DNA of 64,000 nucleotides from Clostridium hydrogeniformans DSM 21757 (GCF_000686705.1 NZ_KK366004.1:554364-618363); one strand, 5' to 3'. Counted from the first letter of the stretch, positions 1-9,119 are shown. A program made the numbers and translations. The notes: generated by a model from the sequence alone, not told the origin.

Positions 1-2
1 TT

Positions 3-83
3 AGAAATGAGTGTAAAGACGAGTCCTCTAATGAATTTGTAGGTAAGGTAAAGGTAGAAAACACAATGGTTAAAAAGAAATAG
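3..83 (+). CDS. C-terminal fragment of an unidentified protein, cut by the window start
   Basis: An open frame enters from the left edge in frame 3 and runs 26 codons to a TAG. The visible tail is polar and lysine-rich, ending TMVKKK. It is too short to assign a family, and it could be a chance open frame since nothing upstream is visible. Confidence 0.3.
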   Translation, partial: RNECKDESSNEFVGKVKVENTMVKKK

Positions 84-306
84 GATTCTAACTTTTACTT
101 TTCTTGTATATATAAATTAGGGTTTTTGTGACATATGTTGACACTTATAAAATTATTGGAAATACTCATTTTAAAGGGAATTTAGGTCAATTTTGAAGGG
201 GGAAAATTAGGACTTTGCTAAATACAAATCCATAAGTTCTCTACTTACTCATACCTTAAGGAATAAAAGTGGGGAATCTAAACACCCCTGTCCCTAAGTA
301 ATAGTT

Positions 307-540
307 TTACATTTGCCCCTCAAATCCGTGTATCACTTCATCATAGTCAAACTTCATTATAACAAATGAATCATCATCATTCCTATCAACGAAACAGTAA
401 ACACTAAATTGGTCAAAGTTTTCATCATAACGACAGTTTATAATAGGGTAATTATAGTATTCATATAAGGTCTTCTGTAAGGCTTTCTTCATAGCTTCTA
501 CCTCTTCTTTTTTTCTTTTAGATTTTTCGTATATCATCAT
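307..540 (-). CDS. Small hypothetical protein, 77 aa
   Basis: This is an uninterrupted frame starting with two ATGs. The N-terminal 20 residues are charged (EKSKRKKEEVEAMKK) and probably helical. The rest looks like a small beta-rich fold with aromatic and acidic residues. I do not recognise the family. Upstream there is only a weak purine-rich patch (AAAGG), so the start is uncertain. It lies in the accessory left end next to a sigma-like gene on the same strand, and a mobile-element or plasmid-type origin is possible but unproven. Confidence 0.45.
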   Translation of the reverse strand: MMIYEKSKRKKEEVEAMKKALQKTLYEYYNYPIINCRYDENFDQFSVYCFVDRNDDDSFVIMKFDYDEVIHGFEGQM

Positions 541-872
541 TTAACTAACAACCTTTTTCTTCTTCATTCTTTTTTTGACTCTCCGTTACTCCTTAATCTA
601 ATAATGACGGATATTCTTTTTAGAAAGATAAATCCTAAAACAGATTTAAGATACGAGTTCTAACGAGTAGCTTAGAGTTTATTTGAAGCCTTTTATTAAA
701 CACCAACTAAATACTAGGTTTGTATTACAATACCAAGTTGGTATTAATCTTACCTCTCATTTCACTCGAGGTTTTTTTCTTTTTCAGTTTTTTTAAGAAC
801 TAACTTGTATTATTAAATTGTCCTCTTACCTATATAATCGCAAGTTAAAATCAAAAAAGTTACCTTTTCAAC
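541..872. other. 332-bp non-coding stretch with a 17-bp palindrome
   Basis: There is no credible gene on either strand between the two - strand genes. The one notable element is a perfect palindrome at 729-745, AATACCAA-G-TTGGTATT, which could be a dimeric-regulator site. A long pyrimidine run follows it at about 771-798. I found no clear promoter. Confidence 0.4.
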
Positions 873-1454
873 CTATTTCACAAAATTAAATAAAAATTTT
901 TTATCTTTTTCTAATAGTTCCTTTAACTTTTTTAATCTGCTTTTTATTACTTTCTCACTAATACCAATTTCCTTTGATAATTGTCTAATGTTAATAGCCT
1001 TGTTAGCAAAGATAGAATCTTTTGTGTAGGCTAAACCTTCCACTATTTGAGTTATTAAATTAAACTCTTCCAATGGAACGGAATCCTCTATAGAAATTAG
1101 AATATTGTCTACTAAATCTATAAGGTTATCACTTAGGTTATAAATATATTCATATTTCAAAACATTAGCATCCTCAACCTTTTTATCTAAACTAAGTTCA
1201 ATTTCTTTTACTCTTTTAGATTCTTTACGGATGAAATCTAAGAAATCCATTTTGATACTCTGGTTCATATATCTATCGAAGTTGTCCCCTTTGTTACCAC
1301 AGTTAAATCTCATAATATCGCAAATTCCGTAACTAATAATGAAGCTTTCTGCATCTTGTGAATCAAATTTACTCCCTTTAGCTAATTCTCTGTTAATTTT
1401 AAATCTAACTAACTTTAAATACTTATCACATTGATTCCCTTTTATTAATTCCAT
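873..1454 (-). CDS. Sigma-factor-like helix-turn-helix protein, 193 aa
   Basis: The C-terminal 40 residues (about 155-182) form a clear helix-turn-helix, IRQLSKEIGISEKVIKSRLK, like sigma-70 region 4. The N-terminal half has a pattern reminiscent of region 2 (SFIISYGICDIMRF, then YMNQSIKMDFLDFIRKESKR) but is too divergent to be sure. A longer frame could start at a GTG at 1469, but that GTG lies inside the ribosome binding site AAAGGTGG. The ATG at 1454, 11 bases downstream of the site, is the better start. It may be a phage- or plasmid-type sigma factor or a transcriptional regulator. Family membership is inference. Confidence 0.6.
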   Translation of the reverse strand: MELIKGNQCDKYLKLVRFKINRELAKGSKFDSQDAESFIISYGICDIMRFNCGNKGDNFDRYMNQSIKMDFLDFIRKESKRVKEIELSLDKKVEDANVLKYEYIYNLSDNLIDLVDNILISIEDSVPLEEFNLITQIVEGLAYTKDSIFANKAINIRQLSKEIGISEKVIKSRLKKLKELLEKDKKFLFNFVK

Positions 1455-1593
1455 TTTACTCAAGTCCACCTTTTAATTAGTGAAGAGTTAAAAAAACTTC
1501 TCTAATAAAATAACAAGATAGATAGCCATAGTGAGACAGATGTTAAAAGGAATTGTTATAAGAGTTTACCGAATACAATTAATTGGTATATAT

Positions 1594-1623
1594 TTGTAAT
1601 TATGCAATTGTATGATGTATAAT
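1594..1623 (+). promoter_or_regulatory. Promoter of the GNAT gene
   Basis: TTGTAA at 1594-1599 and a perfect TATAAT at 1618-1623 are separated by 18 bases and lie about 55 bases before the ATG at 1679. The element CAATTGTA occurs twice here, around 1605 and 1635. Confidence 0.55.
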
Positions 1624-1678
1624 TAAATGAATGTACAATTGTAATATATAGCGAACTTAAAAGGTGGAGAGATAAACT

Positions 1679-2143
1679 ATGGGGTATTTTGTCAGAAAAG
1701 TAGAGAATGAAGAGTTAGAAAAAGCGTTTTTATTAATATGGAACACATTTTTAGAATTTACAGCACCAGATTATAGCAAAGAAGCAGTAGATACCTTCAG
1801 AGTTAATTTTATTGAAAATGAAGATTTTAAAGATTGTTTTAAAAATGGTACGCAGGTTATGTATGGTGCATATTCAAGAGAAAAACTTGTTGGAGTTGTA
1901 TCCATAAGTGAAAATAATCATGTATCATGTGTTTTTGTAGATAAGGAACATCATAGAAATGGTATTGCAACAATGCTGTTTAATCAAATGATTTCGGAAT
2001 TGAAAGAAAAGCAAGTTAAAAAAATAACATTAAATGCTTCTCCGTATGCTGTACATTTTTATCATGCGATAGGATTTAAAGACTTGGATAGTCAAAAAGA
2101 ATTTCGTGGAATTTTATATACGCCAATGGAATTTATATTATAA
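1679..2143 (+). CDS. GNAT-family N-acetyltransferase, 154 aa
   Basis: The protein has the size and order of a single-domain GNAT enzyme, which transfers an acyl group from acetyl-CoA to an amine. The acetyl-CoA loop (motif A) is visible as CVFVDKEHHRNGIATMLF near residues 80-97, matching the Q/R-x-x-G-x-A pattern as RNGIA. It is followed by the usual strand and HFYHAIGFK near residues 122-130. A strong site AAAGGTGGAGAG precedes the ATG. The substrate cannot be predicted. It is a monocistronic gene with its own promoter in the accessory left end. Confidence 0.85.
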   Translation: MGYFVRKVENEELEKAFLLIWNTFLEFTAPDYSKEAVDTFRVNFIENEDFKDCFKNGTQVMYGAYSREKLVGVVSISENNHVSCVFVDKEHHRNGIATMLFNQMISELKEKQVKKITLNASPYAVHFYHAIGFKDLDSQKEFRGILYTPMEFIL

Positions 2144-2829
2144 AAAGATAAGATATATTGTGTAGTTATATTTAGTCGCTTTCTTCTTATAAAGTTCATT
2201 AATCATGAATTAACGATAGCTGAACAACAGTGATTTTTGAGGACTAACACATTAAAGGGAAGCCAATTAATAGTACAGTTAGCAATGATATGAATTAGGA
2301 GAAGGGAAGGATTAACGGAAAGCCTTAAATGTGAAATCGTAAATATTCTATTGTTTGAGTCCCAACTGTACAAGGGGAAATTTATTACCTACCCCCTACC
2401 TGTTTTTGGATGGATTATTATGTATATTTTAGATTTATATGGGTGTTCCTTATGTGAGTTCATAAAAGTATACCATAATGGAAGCCTTGCCAAGCCTCTT
2501 TATGTTATGGTATACTGTCAGTGCATTATGGAAATTGTTTAGTTTCTGTAATGGTGACTATATAAGTTGAATAAAGGAAAAATCTACTGTTAGACGTTGG
2601 AATTGCTGAAATTCTATCTTAATGTAAGATGATGTTCAGAACGTTTATCATAATGCAGAATTCCCAGAAGGATGGGAAGGGTAATATACTTTTCTTATAT
2701 AGCATATGAGTTTACATGAGAGTTTATTATTTTCTAGTTACATGTCCACTTTTCATAAGGAATTATAAGTTCTATTATGAAGGGTGGATTTTTATTTAAA
2801 TATAAAATACCAAAGAGGAGAGTTTGTTT
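2144..2829. other. Long non-coding stretch, possibly decayed DNA, with an inverted repeat
   Basis: Nearly 690 bp lack a convincing gene. One open frame at 2351-2542 begins with TTG and has no ribosome binding site, so I leave it out. The base composition is less AT-skewed than other spacers here, and short protein-like runs between stops (for example FPEGWEG near 2660) suggest a decayed gene, but none is recognisable. A 12-bp perfect inverted repeat lies at 2467-2516. Confidence 0.4.
2467..2516. repeat. 12-bp perfect inverted repeat around a 26-base centre
   Basis: The left arm AGTATACCATAA (2467-2478) and right arm TTATGGTATACT (2505-2516) are exact reverse complements. The centre contains GCCTTGCCAAGCC. 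No T-tract follows, so a terminator is unlikely. It may be a remnant of a small mobile or repeat element, or a structured RNA. Confidence 0.5.
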
Positions 2830-3258
2830 ATGAAATTATTAGTAGAAAAAATTAATGAAAAGGCAATAATACCATTTAGGGCTCATGATGGAGATGCTGG
2901 TATGGATTTATTTTCAATAGAAGAAGTTATAATAAAACCTATGGAACGAAAATTAATTCATACTGGAATAAAAATAGGTCTTCCTAAAAATACGGAGGCA
3001 CAAGTAAGACCTAGAAGTGGTCTTGCTTTAAAACATGGTATAACTGTTTTAAATACACCTGGAACAATAGATGAAGGATATAGGGGAGAAATAGGGGTAA
3101 TATTAATTAATCTTAGCAATGAAGATTTTAAAGTTGAAGTAGGAATGAAGATAGCACAAATGGTTATCAAGGAAGTGTTAGTTTTAGATGTGGAAGAGGT
3201 TTCAGAGTTAACAGAAACTGAAAGAGGAGAAGGGGGATTTGGTTCCACAGGAGTTTAA
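2830..3258 (+). CDS. dut: Deoxyuridine 5'-triphosphate nucleotidohydrolase (dUTPase), 142 aa
   Basis: It hydrolyses dUTP to dUMP and pyrophosphate, keeping uracil out of DNA and supplying thymidylate synthesis. The five trimeric-dUTPase motifs occur in order: GDAGMDLFS (about 21-29), [12 protein letters not shown] (about 60-71), [17 protein letters not shown] (about 78-94), KIAQMVI (about 108) and the C-terminal [10 protein letters not shown] arm. The length is normal for the family. The frame extends upstream to a TTG at 2824, but AGAGGAG is positioned for the ATG at 2830. It stands alone after the accessory region. Phage dUTPases exist, so chromosomal versus phage ancestry cannot be decided from this sequence. 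Confidence 0.95.
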   Translation: MKLLVEKINEKAIIPFRAHDGDAGMDLFSIEEVIIKPMERKLIHTGIKIGLPKNTEAQVRPRSGLALKHGITVLNTPGTIDEGYRGEIGVILINLSNEDFKVEVGMKIAQMVIKEVLVLDVEEVSELTETERGEGGFGSTGV

Positions 3259-3398
3259 AAGTTATAATAAAAATATATTTTGAGAGAATAACAAGATCTT
3301 AAGATAGGGTAAAATGCAGATTAAAAGAAAGTTTTTAGTGATAATTTAGATGTGTTATATAAATTAAATTATATAAGTTTATATATTAAAATAAAGGA

Positions 3399-3433
3399 AA
3401 GTCTCCCAATTTATTTATGAAATTGGGAGACTT
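3399..3433. terminator. Terminator hairpin between dut and the CAP-domain gene
   Basis: AAGTCTCCCAATTT (3399-3412) pairs with AAATTGGGAGACTT (3420-3433), a 14-bp perfect stem with a 7-base loop. The T-rich tail is better on the - strand, so it mainly ends the convergent CAP-domain gene. Confidence 0.8.
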
Positions 3434-3457
3434 CTACTTACATTCTATTATGTTAAT

Positions 3458-4339
3458 TTAGTTTGCAAATAATTGAGATTCATAAGCTCTATTTCCATTA
3501 GGAGAAAAAGCAACTCCAATTCCCATACGCTTATAGTTCCCATTTAATATGTTAGCTCTATGACCTGGAGAGTTCATCCAATTAGTTACTATATATTCAG
3601 CAGTTACAGAAGCCTTATCACGACCCATGCTGTATTGGATGTTTTCACCAGCAGCATTGTATTTTACGCTAAATGACTTTAATAGGTCAAAAGGACTTCC
3701 AGTATGAGGAGAATTATGGTCAAAGTAACCATACTGAAGCATTTCCTCAGCTTTATATCTAGCAGCTTGTCTCATTGTATTATCCATAGTTAATGGAGCA
3801 AGTCCAGCTTTAGAACGCTCTACATTAGATAGTTCTAAGATTTTATTCTCTACATTAGATAAAAATTCAACAGAGTACTTACTTGGAATTTTGGGTAAGT
3901 TACTAGGGTAGTTTTCACTGCTAGATGCTGTATTTTTAGAATCACTAGCAGGAGACTTAGTCCCTGTATTAGAATTTGTGTTAGCATCTGATGGATTTTT
4001 GCTAGTGCTAGGTTGTTTAGCTGATGATCCATTAGAATTTGAAGAATTATTAGTGTTTGAAGAAGTATTAGGTTTTTTATTAAATACCTTTCTTGCACTA
4101 GTGTTCTCCATGTTACTAGCATGGTTAGCTTCTGATTCTTTATTTTCAGAAGAAGTAGTTTCTACATCTTCATTTTTAATCTCTTCAGATGCTTCTTCTT
4201 TCCCACTTTCCACTTCTTTTGATGCTTCTATAGTGGAGGGGGTAGTTGAGGGTGCTTTTTTATTTGAATATACGTATGCACCACTTCCACAAGATAAAGC
4301 TAAAGCTAATAATATAGATATTTTTATACTTTTACTCAA
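3458..4339 (-). CDS. Secreted CAP-domain (SCP/PR1-like) protein, 293 aa
   Basis: The N-terminus is a signal sequence: Lys-containing start, then ISILLALALSCGSGAYVYS. The LALSC stretch does not fit a good lipobox. Residues 30-150 are a low-complexity linker rich in Ser, Thr, Asn and Glu. The C-terminal 135 residues form a CAP domain like Bacillus YkwD: LSNVERSKAGLAPL, MRQAARYKAEEM, GYFDHNSP, GENIQYSMG and NSPGHRANIL, including the conserved histidines. Such proteins act outside the cell or on the surface and their molecular role is poorly known. The start is a TTG, chosen because AGAGGTGA lies 4 bases before it. It is the only - strand gene in this stretch. Confidence 0.85.
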   Translation of the reverse strand: MSKSIKISILLALALSCGSGAYVYSNKKAPSTTPSTIEASKEVESGKEEASEEIKNEDVETTSSENKESEANHASNMENTSARKVFNKKPNTSSNTNNSSNSNGSSAKQPSTSKNPSDANTNSNTGTKSPASDSKNTASSSENYPSNLPKIPSKYSVEFLSNVENKILELSNVERSKAGLAPLTMDNTMRQAARYKAEEMLQYGYFDHNSPHTGSPFDLLKSFSVKYNAAGENIQYSMGRDKASVTAEYIVTNWMNSPGHRANILNGNYKRMGIGVAFSPNGNRAYESQLFAN

Positions 4340-4497
4340 AAAATCACCTCTTATAATTTATTTTTTTAAGCTTGTACTAAAGTATAAATTAACTTTGAGG
4401 AAAATTATACAGGGGACTGTTGGAATGATAAAAACATTCAAACAATTATGTATAATTCTTGTAAAATATGGACATAATTCCCCATGAGGTGATTATT

Positions 4498-5121
4498 ATG
4501 GAAAGAAAAAAGAATTTATTTATGTTTTTTACAGGACTAATTTTGATGGTATGTTTATTTTTTATAAGTTTCTATGTTACAGCTATAAAGATACAAGAAA
4601 GAAATGAAAAAATAAGAAATGAAGAAACTATGCAAACCTCTGCTAAGGAGCTTATAAGTTCTGATGCAAAAATAAATCTTTACATTAAAGATAGAAATGG
4701 TAATTCCACTAAGGAATCAAATGTTTTATTTAAGGATGTAATGGATAAGTTGCAAGGTAAATATGACCTAGCATCTCTTCAAAGTTATTATCAAACTTTA
4801 GGGTATTATTATAGATTTTCAAATAGTGAGGGATATGTTTTTGAAAAGAGATTTACTCCTAATAGGTATTATATAAGTGTATATGAGGATAAAGGGAAGG
4901 AATACTTTGCTATATTTAAAGCAGATGGAGAGGGCAAGCTTATAATTGAAAATAAGAATGAAGATATAAGCAGCACTACTATAACTAAAATTCCTACAGA
5001 AAGAGAAAGAGATATGTATAGAAAAGGCTATGGTGGCCATGATGAAAAAGATAATATAAATAATGAAGGATTTGAAAGTAAGGAAGATGCCTTTGAGGCT
5101 CTAAGTGCTTTAACCTCCTAA
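4498..5121 (+). CDS. BofC-like membrane-anchored protein, 207 aa
   Basis: One N-terminal membrane segment (about residues 6-27, LFMFFTGLILMVCLFFISFY) is followed by an extracytoplasmic domain. The part from LASLQSYYQTLGYYYRFSNS, through VYEDKGKEYFAIF, to the C-terminal FESKEDAFEALSALTS follows the pattern of the BofC C-terminal domain. In Bacillus subtilis bofC also lies just upstream of ruvA, so synteny agrees. BofC there is a forespore regulator of sigma-K checkpoint signalling. Whether the role is kept here is inference. The start is the ATG after GAGGTGAT, not the ATG at 4468. Confidence 0.65.
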   Translation: MERKKNLFMFFTGLILMVCLFFISFYVTAIKIQERNEKIRNEETMQTSAKELISSDAKINLYIKDRNGNSTKESNVLFKDVMDKLQGKYDLASLQSYYQTLGYYYRFSNSEGYVFEKRFTPNRYYISVYEDKGKEYFAIFKADGEGKLIIENKNEDISSTTITKIPTERERDMYRKGYGGHDEKDNINNEGFESKEDAFEALSALTS

Positions 5122-5150
5122 AAGCCTAGTTTTTCTAGGCTTTTTCTTTT
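5121..5150 (+). terminator. Rho-independent terminator after the BofC-like gene
   Basis: AAAGCCTAG and CTAGGCTTT form a 9-bp stem with a loop of T residues, followed by TTTTCTTTT. The stem overlaps the last base of the stop codon. Confidence 0.9.
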
Positions 5151-5261
5151 ATATATAGAAGGGATCAATGCGTGCAGTACAAAGGACTTTATATTGAATT
5201 ATTTTTTCTTAAGTGTTAAAGTATAATATGGATTAAATTAAAGGTAAAATTAGGAGGGCTT

Positions 5262-5867
5262 ATGTTTGAGTATATAAAAGGAAAATTTATGGGGATTAAT
5301 AAGGATTATATAATAATTGAGAATAATGAAATAGCCTATAAAGTATATACCTCAGGAAATACAATGGCTCAGATGCCTTCTGTGGAAGAAAAGGTAATGG
5401 TTTATATTGAACAAATTGTAAGACAAGATTTTATAGGATTATATGGATTTTACACTAAGGAAGAATTGGATATGTTTAAGCTTTTAATAACTATAAATGG
5501 TGTGGGAGCTAAGGCAGCCTTATCATTGCTTTCAATATGTAGTGTAAATAACTTTAAATATGCAGTTTTAACTGGGGATGAGAAGACCATAGTTAGAGCT
5601 CCAGGAGTTGGAAAGAAAATTGCTCAAAGAATTATATTAGAGCTTAAGGATAAGTTTAAGATTAATGAGAAGTTATTAGAAGGTGATGGAATTTCCCTTC
5701 ATAAGGAAGAAGATTTATATATGGATAATAAAATTAATGATGCTTTAGAAGCTTTAATATCTCTAGGATATTCTGAAAAAGAATCAAATAAGGCTTTAAG
5801 CAAGGTAGATAACAGTAAATCTTTAGAGGAAATTATAAAGGATGGTCTTAAGCATCTTATAAGTTAA
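5262..5867 (+). CDS. ruvA: Holliday junction branch migration complex subunit RuvA
   Basis: RuvA binds four-way DNA junctions as a tetramer and loads the RuvB motor. At 201 aa it has the usual three parts: an N-terminal OB fold (about 1-63), two helix-hairpin-helix motifs (NGVGAKAA at 79-86 and PGVGKKIA at 114-121), and a C-terminal RuvB-binding domain (about 150-201, ALEALISLGYSEKESNKAL). AGGAGG precedes the ATG by 5 bases. It starts the ruvA-ruvB-queA-tgt-yajC block, with ruvB 12 bases downstream. A TATAAT at 5222-5227 may be its promoter, but the matching -35 is poor. Confidence 0.97.
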   Translation: MFEYIKGKFMGINKDYIIIENNEIAYKVYTSGNTMAQMPSVEEKVMVYIEQIVRQDFIGLYGFYTKEELDMFKLLITINGVGAKAALSLLSICSVNNFKYAVLTGDEKTIVRAPGVGKKIAQRIILELKDKFKINEKLLEGDGISLHKEEDLYMDNKINDALEALISLGYSEKESNKALSKVDNSKSLEEIIKDGLKHLIS

Positions 5868-5879
5868 GGAGGTAATGGT

Positions 5880-6911
5880 ATGGATGATAGAATTATTACC
5901 TCTTCAAGTTTACAGGAGGATAATAGTGAATATAGCTTGCGTCCTAAAAACTTAAGAGAGTATATTGGTCAAAAAAAAGTAAAAGAGAGATTGGATATTT
6001 TTATAAAAGCAGCTCAAAATAGAGATGAGGCTCTAGATCATGTGCTTCTTCATGGGCCACCGGGACTTGGAAAAACTACTTTAGCCAATATAATAGCAAG
6101 AGAAATGGGTGGAGAATTAAAGGTTACATCGGGACCTGCTATTGAAAGAGCAGGAGATTTAGCTGCAATTCTTACCTCACTTCAAAAGAATGATGTTCTT
6201 TTTATAGATGAAATACATAGATTAAATAGGTCTGTGGAAGAAATTTTATATCCTGCTATGGAGGATTATGCTTTAGATATTATTATTGGAAAGGGCGCTT
6301 CTGCAAAATCTATAAGAATTGACTTGCCAAATTTTACTCTTATAGGGGCCACAACTAGGGTGGGATTATTAACAGCTCCCTTAAGAGATAGGTTTGGAGT
6401 TCTTTGTTCTATGGAATACTATGAAGAGGAAGAACTAAAAGAAATAATAGTAAGATCCTCTCATATTTTAGGCTGTGATATAACTGAGGATGGAGCTTTA
6501 GAAATAGCTAGAAGAAGTAGAGGTACCCCAAGAATTGCTAATAGGCTTTTAAAAAGAGTTAGAGATTATGCTGAAGTAAAAGGAGATAATATTATAGATT
6601 ATAAGGCATCAAAGGCAGCTCTTAAGCTTTTAGAGGTTGATAATGAAGGCTTTGATAGAATAGATAATAAAATACTAGAGGCAGTAATAGATAATTTTAA
6701 TGGAGGGCCTGTAGGAATAGAAACCTTAGCATATTTTGTTGGAGAAGAATTAGATACCATAGAGGATGTATATGAACCTTATCTTCTTCAAAAAGGATTT
6801 ATAATTAGAACTGCAAGGGGAAGATTAGCTACAGATAAAGCTTATGAGCACTTAAAAAGGGAAAGATTAGATAATATAACGGATCAAATTTCAATATTCA
6901 ATAAAGACTAA
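5880..6911 (+). CDS. ruvB: Holliday junction branch migration ATPase RuvB
   Basis: RuvB is the hexameric AAA+ motor that drives branch migration with RuvA. The 343-aa protein shows Walker [10 protein letters not shown] at 59-67, Walker B FIDEIHRL at 108-115, sensor GATTR, the arginine-finger region RDRFG, and the C-terminal winged-helix domain ([15 protein letters not shown]). Length is normal. The site AAGGAGG lies 6 bases before the ATG. It is tightly linked to ruvA and to queA, which starts 18 bases downstream. Confidence 0.98.
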   Translation: MDDRIITSSSLQEDNSEYSLRPKNLREYIGQKKVKERLDIFIKAAQNRDEALDHVLLHGPPGLGKTTLANIIAREMGGELKVTSGPAIERAGDLAAILTSLQKNDVLFIDEIHRLNRSVEEILYPAMEDYALDIIIGKGASAKSIRIDLPNFTLIGATTRVGLLTAPLRDRFGVLCSMEYYEEEELKEIIVRSSHILGCDITEDGALEIARRSRGTPRIANRLLKRVRDYAEVKGDNIIDYKASKAALKLLEVDNEGFDRIDNKILEAVIDNFNGGPVGIETLAYFVGEELDTIEDVYEPYLLQKGFIIRTARGRLATDKAYEHLKRERLDNITDQISIFNKD

Positions 6912-6929
6912 GGATAAGAAGGTGTAGTT

Positions 6930-7955
6930 ATGGAAGTTAAAGATTTTTATTTCGATTTACCAGAGGAGCTTATAGCACAGCATCCACTAAAGGAAAGAGA
7001 AAAATCAAGACTTATGGTTATGGATAAAAGTACAGGAGAATTAAGTCATAAACATTTTTATGATATTATAAATTATTTAAAAAAGGGAGATACCTTGGTT
7101 TTAAATAATACAAGGGTTATTCCAGCAAGGCTTATAGGAGAGAAGTTAGAGTCTGGTGGTAAGATAGAATTTCTTCTTCTTAATAGAATAGAGGGAGATA
7201 AGTGGGAAGCTTTAGCAAAACCAGGAAAAAGAGCTAGGGTAGGACGTGAGTTTGTCTTTGGAGACGGAAAACTTAAGGCAAAGGTTATAGAAGTAAAAGA
7301 TGATGGTAATAGAATAATAGAATTCTCCTATAAAGGAATTTTTGAACAGGTTTTAGATGAACTTGGACAAATGCCATTACCTCCATATATAACAGAAACC
7401 TTAGAGGATAAGGAAAGATATCAAACTGTATATTCAAAGGAGAAAGGTTCAGCAGCAGCTCCTACAGCAGGGCTTCATTTTACAAAAGAGCTTCTAAAAG
7501 AAATTGAAGAAAAGGGAGTAAATATAGCATATTTAACTCTACATGTAGGACTTGGAACCTTTAGACCGGTAAAGGTAGATACTATAGAAGATCATGATAT
7601 GCACTCAGAGTTTTATTCCTTAGACAAAGAAAATGCAAGGATTATAAATGAGACTAAAGAAAGAGGAAATAGGGTTATAGCTGTTGGAACCACCTCAACA
7701 AGAACTCTTGAAACCATAGGAAGCAGGGAAGGGGTTTTAAAAGAAAGTAGTGGATGGACAGATATATTTATATATCCAGGATATGAATTTAAAATAGTAG
7801 ATTCTTTAATTACAAATTTTCATCTTCCAGAATCTACGCTTATAATGCTAGTAAGTGCTTTATCAACTAGGGATAATGTTATGAAGGCTTATAATGAAGC
7901 TGTAAAAGAAAGATATAGATTCTTTAGTTTTGGAGATGCTATGTTTATTAAATAA
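6930..7955 (+). CDS. queA: S-adenosylmethionine:tRNA ribosyltransferase-isomerase QueA
   Basis: QueA transfers and rearranges the ribose of S-adenosylmethionine onto preQ1 at position 34 of tRNA, giving epoxyqueuosine. The 341-aa length and conserved stretches ([11 protein letters not shown] at the start, [47 protein letters not shown]) identify the family. It sits directly before tgt, the enzyme for the preceding step, in the classic queA-tgt-yajC order. Confidence 0.97.
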   Translation: MEVKDFYFDLPEELIAQHPLKEREKSRLMVMDKSTGELSHKHFYDIINYLKKGDTLVLNNTRVIPARLIGEKLESGGKIEFLLLNRIEGDKWEALAKPGKRARVGREFVFGDGKLKAKVIEVKDDGNRIIEFSYKGIFEQVLDELGQMPLPPYITETLEDKERYQTVYSKEKGSAAAPTAGLHFTKELLKEIEEKGVNIAYLTLHVGLGTFRPVKVDTIEDHDMHSEFYSLDKENARIINETKERGNRVIAVGTTSTRTLETIGSREGVLKESSGWTDIFIYPGYEFKIVDSLITNFHLPESTLIMLVSALSTRDNVMKAYNEAVKERYRFFSFGDAMFIK

Positions 7956-7988
7956 ATTTGTTTAATTAAAATTTAAAGGAGTGAAGTT

Positions 7989-9119
7989 ATGTATAAACTA
8001 CTTAAGAAAAGTGGAAAGGTGAGACGTGGAGAGTTTCATACCCCTCATGGAGTAATACAAACTCCAGTATTTATGAACGTTGGAACTTTAGCAGCCATTA
8101 AAGGCGCAGTTTCTTCTATGGATTTAAAAGATATAGGGTGTCAAGTAGAACTTTCTAATACATATCACCTTCATTTAAGACCAGGAGATAAGGTAGTTAG
8201 AAAACTTGGAGGATTACATAAGTTTATGAATTGGGACAGACCTATTCTTACAGACTCAGGTGGATTCCAGGTGTTTTCTTTAGCAGGACTTAGAAAGATT
8301 AAAGAAGAGGGAGTTTATTTTAGTTCTCATATAGATGGTAAAAGAATATTTATGGGTCCAGAGGAGAGTATGCAAATACAAAGTAATCTAGGATCAACTA
8401 TTGCCATGGCTTTTGATGAATGTATAGAAATACCATCTCCTCGTGATTATGTTGAAAAATCAGTAGCTAGAACAGTGAGATGGCTTGAAAGATGTAAAAC
8501 TGAGATGGATAGATTAAACGCTCTTCCAGATACAGTTAATAATAAGCAAATGCTATTTGGAATAAATCAAGGTGCTACATATAAGGATATTAGAATAGAG
8601 CATGCTAAAACCATATCAAAAATGGATTTAGATGGTTATGCCATAGGAGGTCTTGCAGTGGGAGAAACCCATGAAGAGATGTATGATATAATAGATACTG
8701 TGGTTCCATATTTACCAGAAGATAAGCCTATATATTTAATGGGAGTTGGACTTCCAAGTAATATATTAGAGGCAGTATCTAGGGGAGTAGATTTCTTTGA
8801 TTGTGTTTTACCAGCTAGAAATGGAAGACATGGTCATGTGTTCACTAATGAAGGAAAAATAAATTTAATGAATGCAAAATTTGAACTAGATGACAGACCA
8901 ATAGATGAGGGATGTCAATGTCCAGCTTGTAAGGATTATACAAGAGCGTACATAAGACACTTATTTAAGGCAAAAGAAATGCTTGCAATGAGACTTTGTG
9001 TATTGCATAATCTTTATTTTTATAATAAACTAATGGAAGATATAAGAAATGCCATAGATAATGATTGCTTTGAAGAATTTAAAAGAGAAAAGCTTGAATC
9101 ATGGCAAGGAAGAGCTTAA
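7989..9119 (+). CDS. tgt: Queuine/preQ1 tRNA-ribosyltransferase (tRNA-guanine transglycosylase)
   Basis: Tgt exchanges guanine-34 of GUN-anticodon tRNAs for preQ1. The 376-aa protein has the catalytic aspartates in LTDSGGFQVFS and FFDCVLPARNGRHG, and the structural zinc site CQCPACKDYTRAYIRHL near residues 308-324. AAAGGAGTG precedes the ATG. It is followed 12 bases later by yajC. Confidence 0.98.
   Translation: MYKLLKKSGKVRRGEFHTPHGVIQTPVFMNVGTLAAIKGAVSSMDLKDIGCQVELSNTYHLHLRPGDKVVRKLGGLHKFMNWDRPILTDSGGFQVFSLAGLRKIKEEGVYFSSHIDGKRIFMGPEESMQIQSNLGSTIAMAFDECIEIPSPRDYVEKSVARTVRWLERCKTEMDRLNALPDTVNNKQMLFGINQGATYKDIRIEHAKTISKMDLDGYAIGGLAVGETHEEMYDIIDTVVPYLPEDKPIYLMGVGLPSNILEAVSRGVDFFDCVLPARNGRHGHVFTNEGKINLMNAKFELDDRPIDEGCQCPACKDYTRAYIRHLFKAKEMLAMRLCVLHNLYFYNKLMEDIRNAIDNDCFEEFKREKLESWQGRA

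Noticed and set aside
1455-1469. GTG start for the sigma-like gene
   Set aside because: The GTG is inside the ribosome binding site AAAGGTGG, so the ATG at 1454 is favoured.
2351-2542. 63-codon open frame on the + strand
   Set aside because: It starts with TTG, has no ribosome binding site and no protein-like pattern, and it runs through the 12-bp inverted repeat.
2824-2829. TTG as the dut start
   Set aside because: The ATG at 2830 has the correct spacing to AGAGGAG and gives the usual N-terminus.
3978-4487. 169-codon open frame opposite the CAP-domain gene
   Set aside because: It is antisense to the low-complexity Ser/Asn linker of a well-supported gene, which makes long open frames on the other strand by composition.
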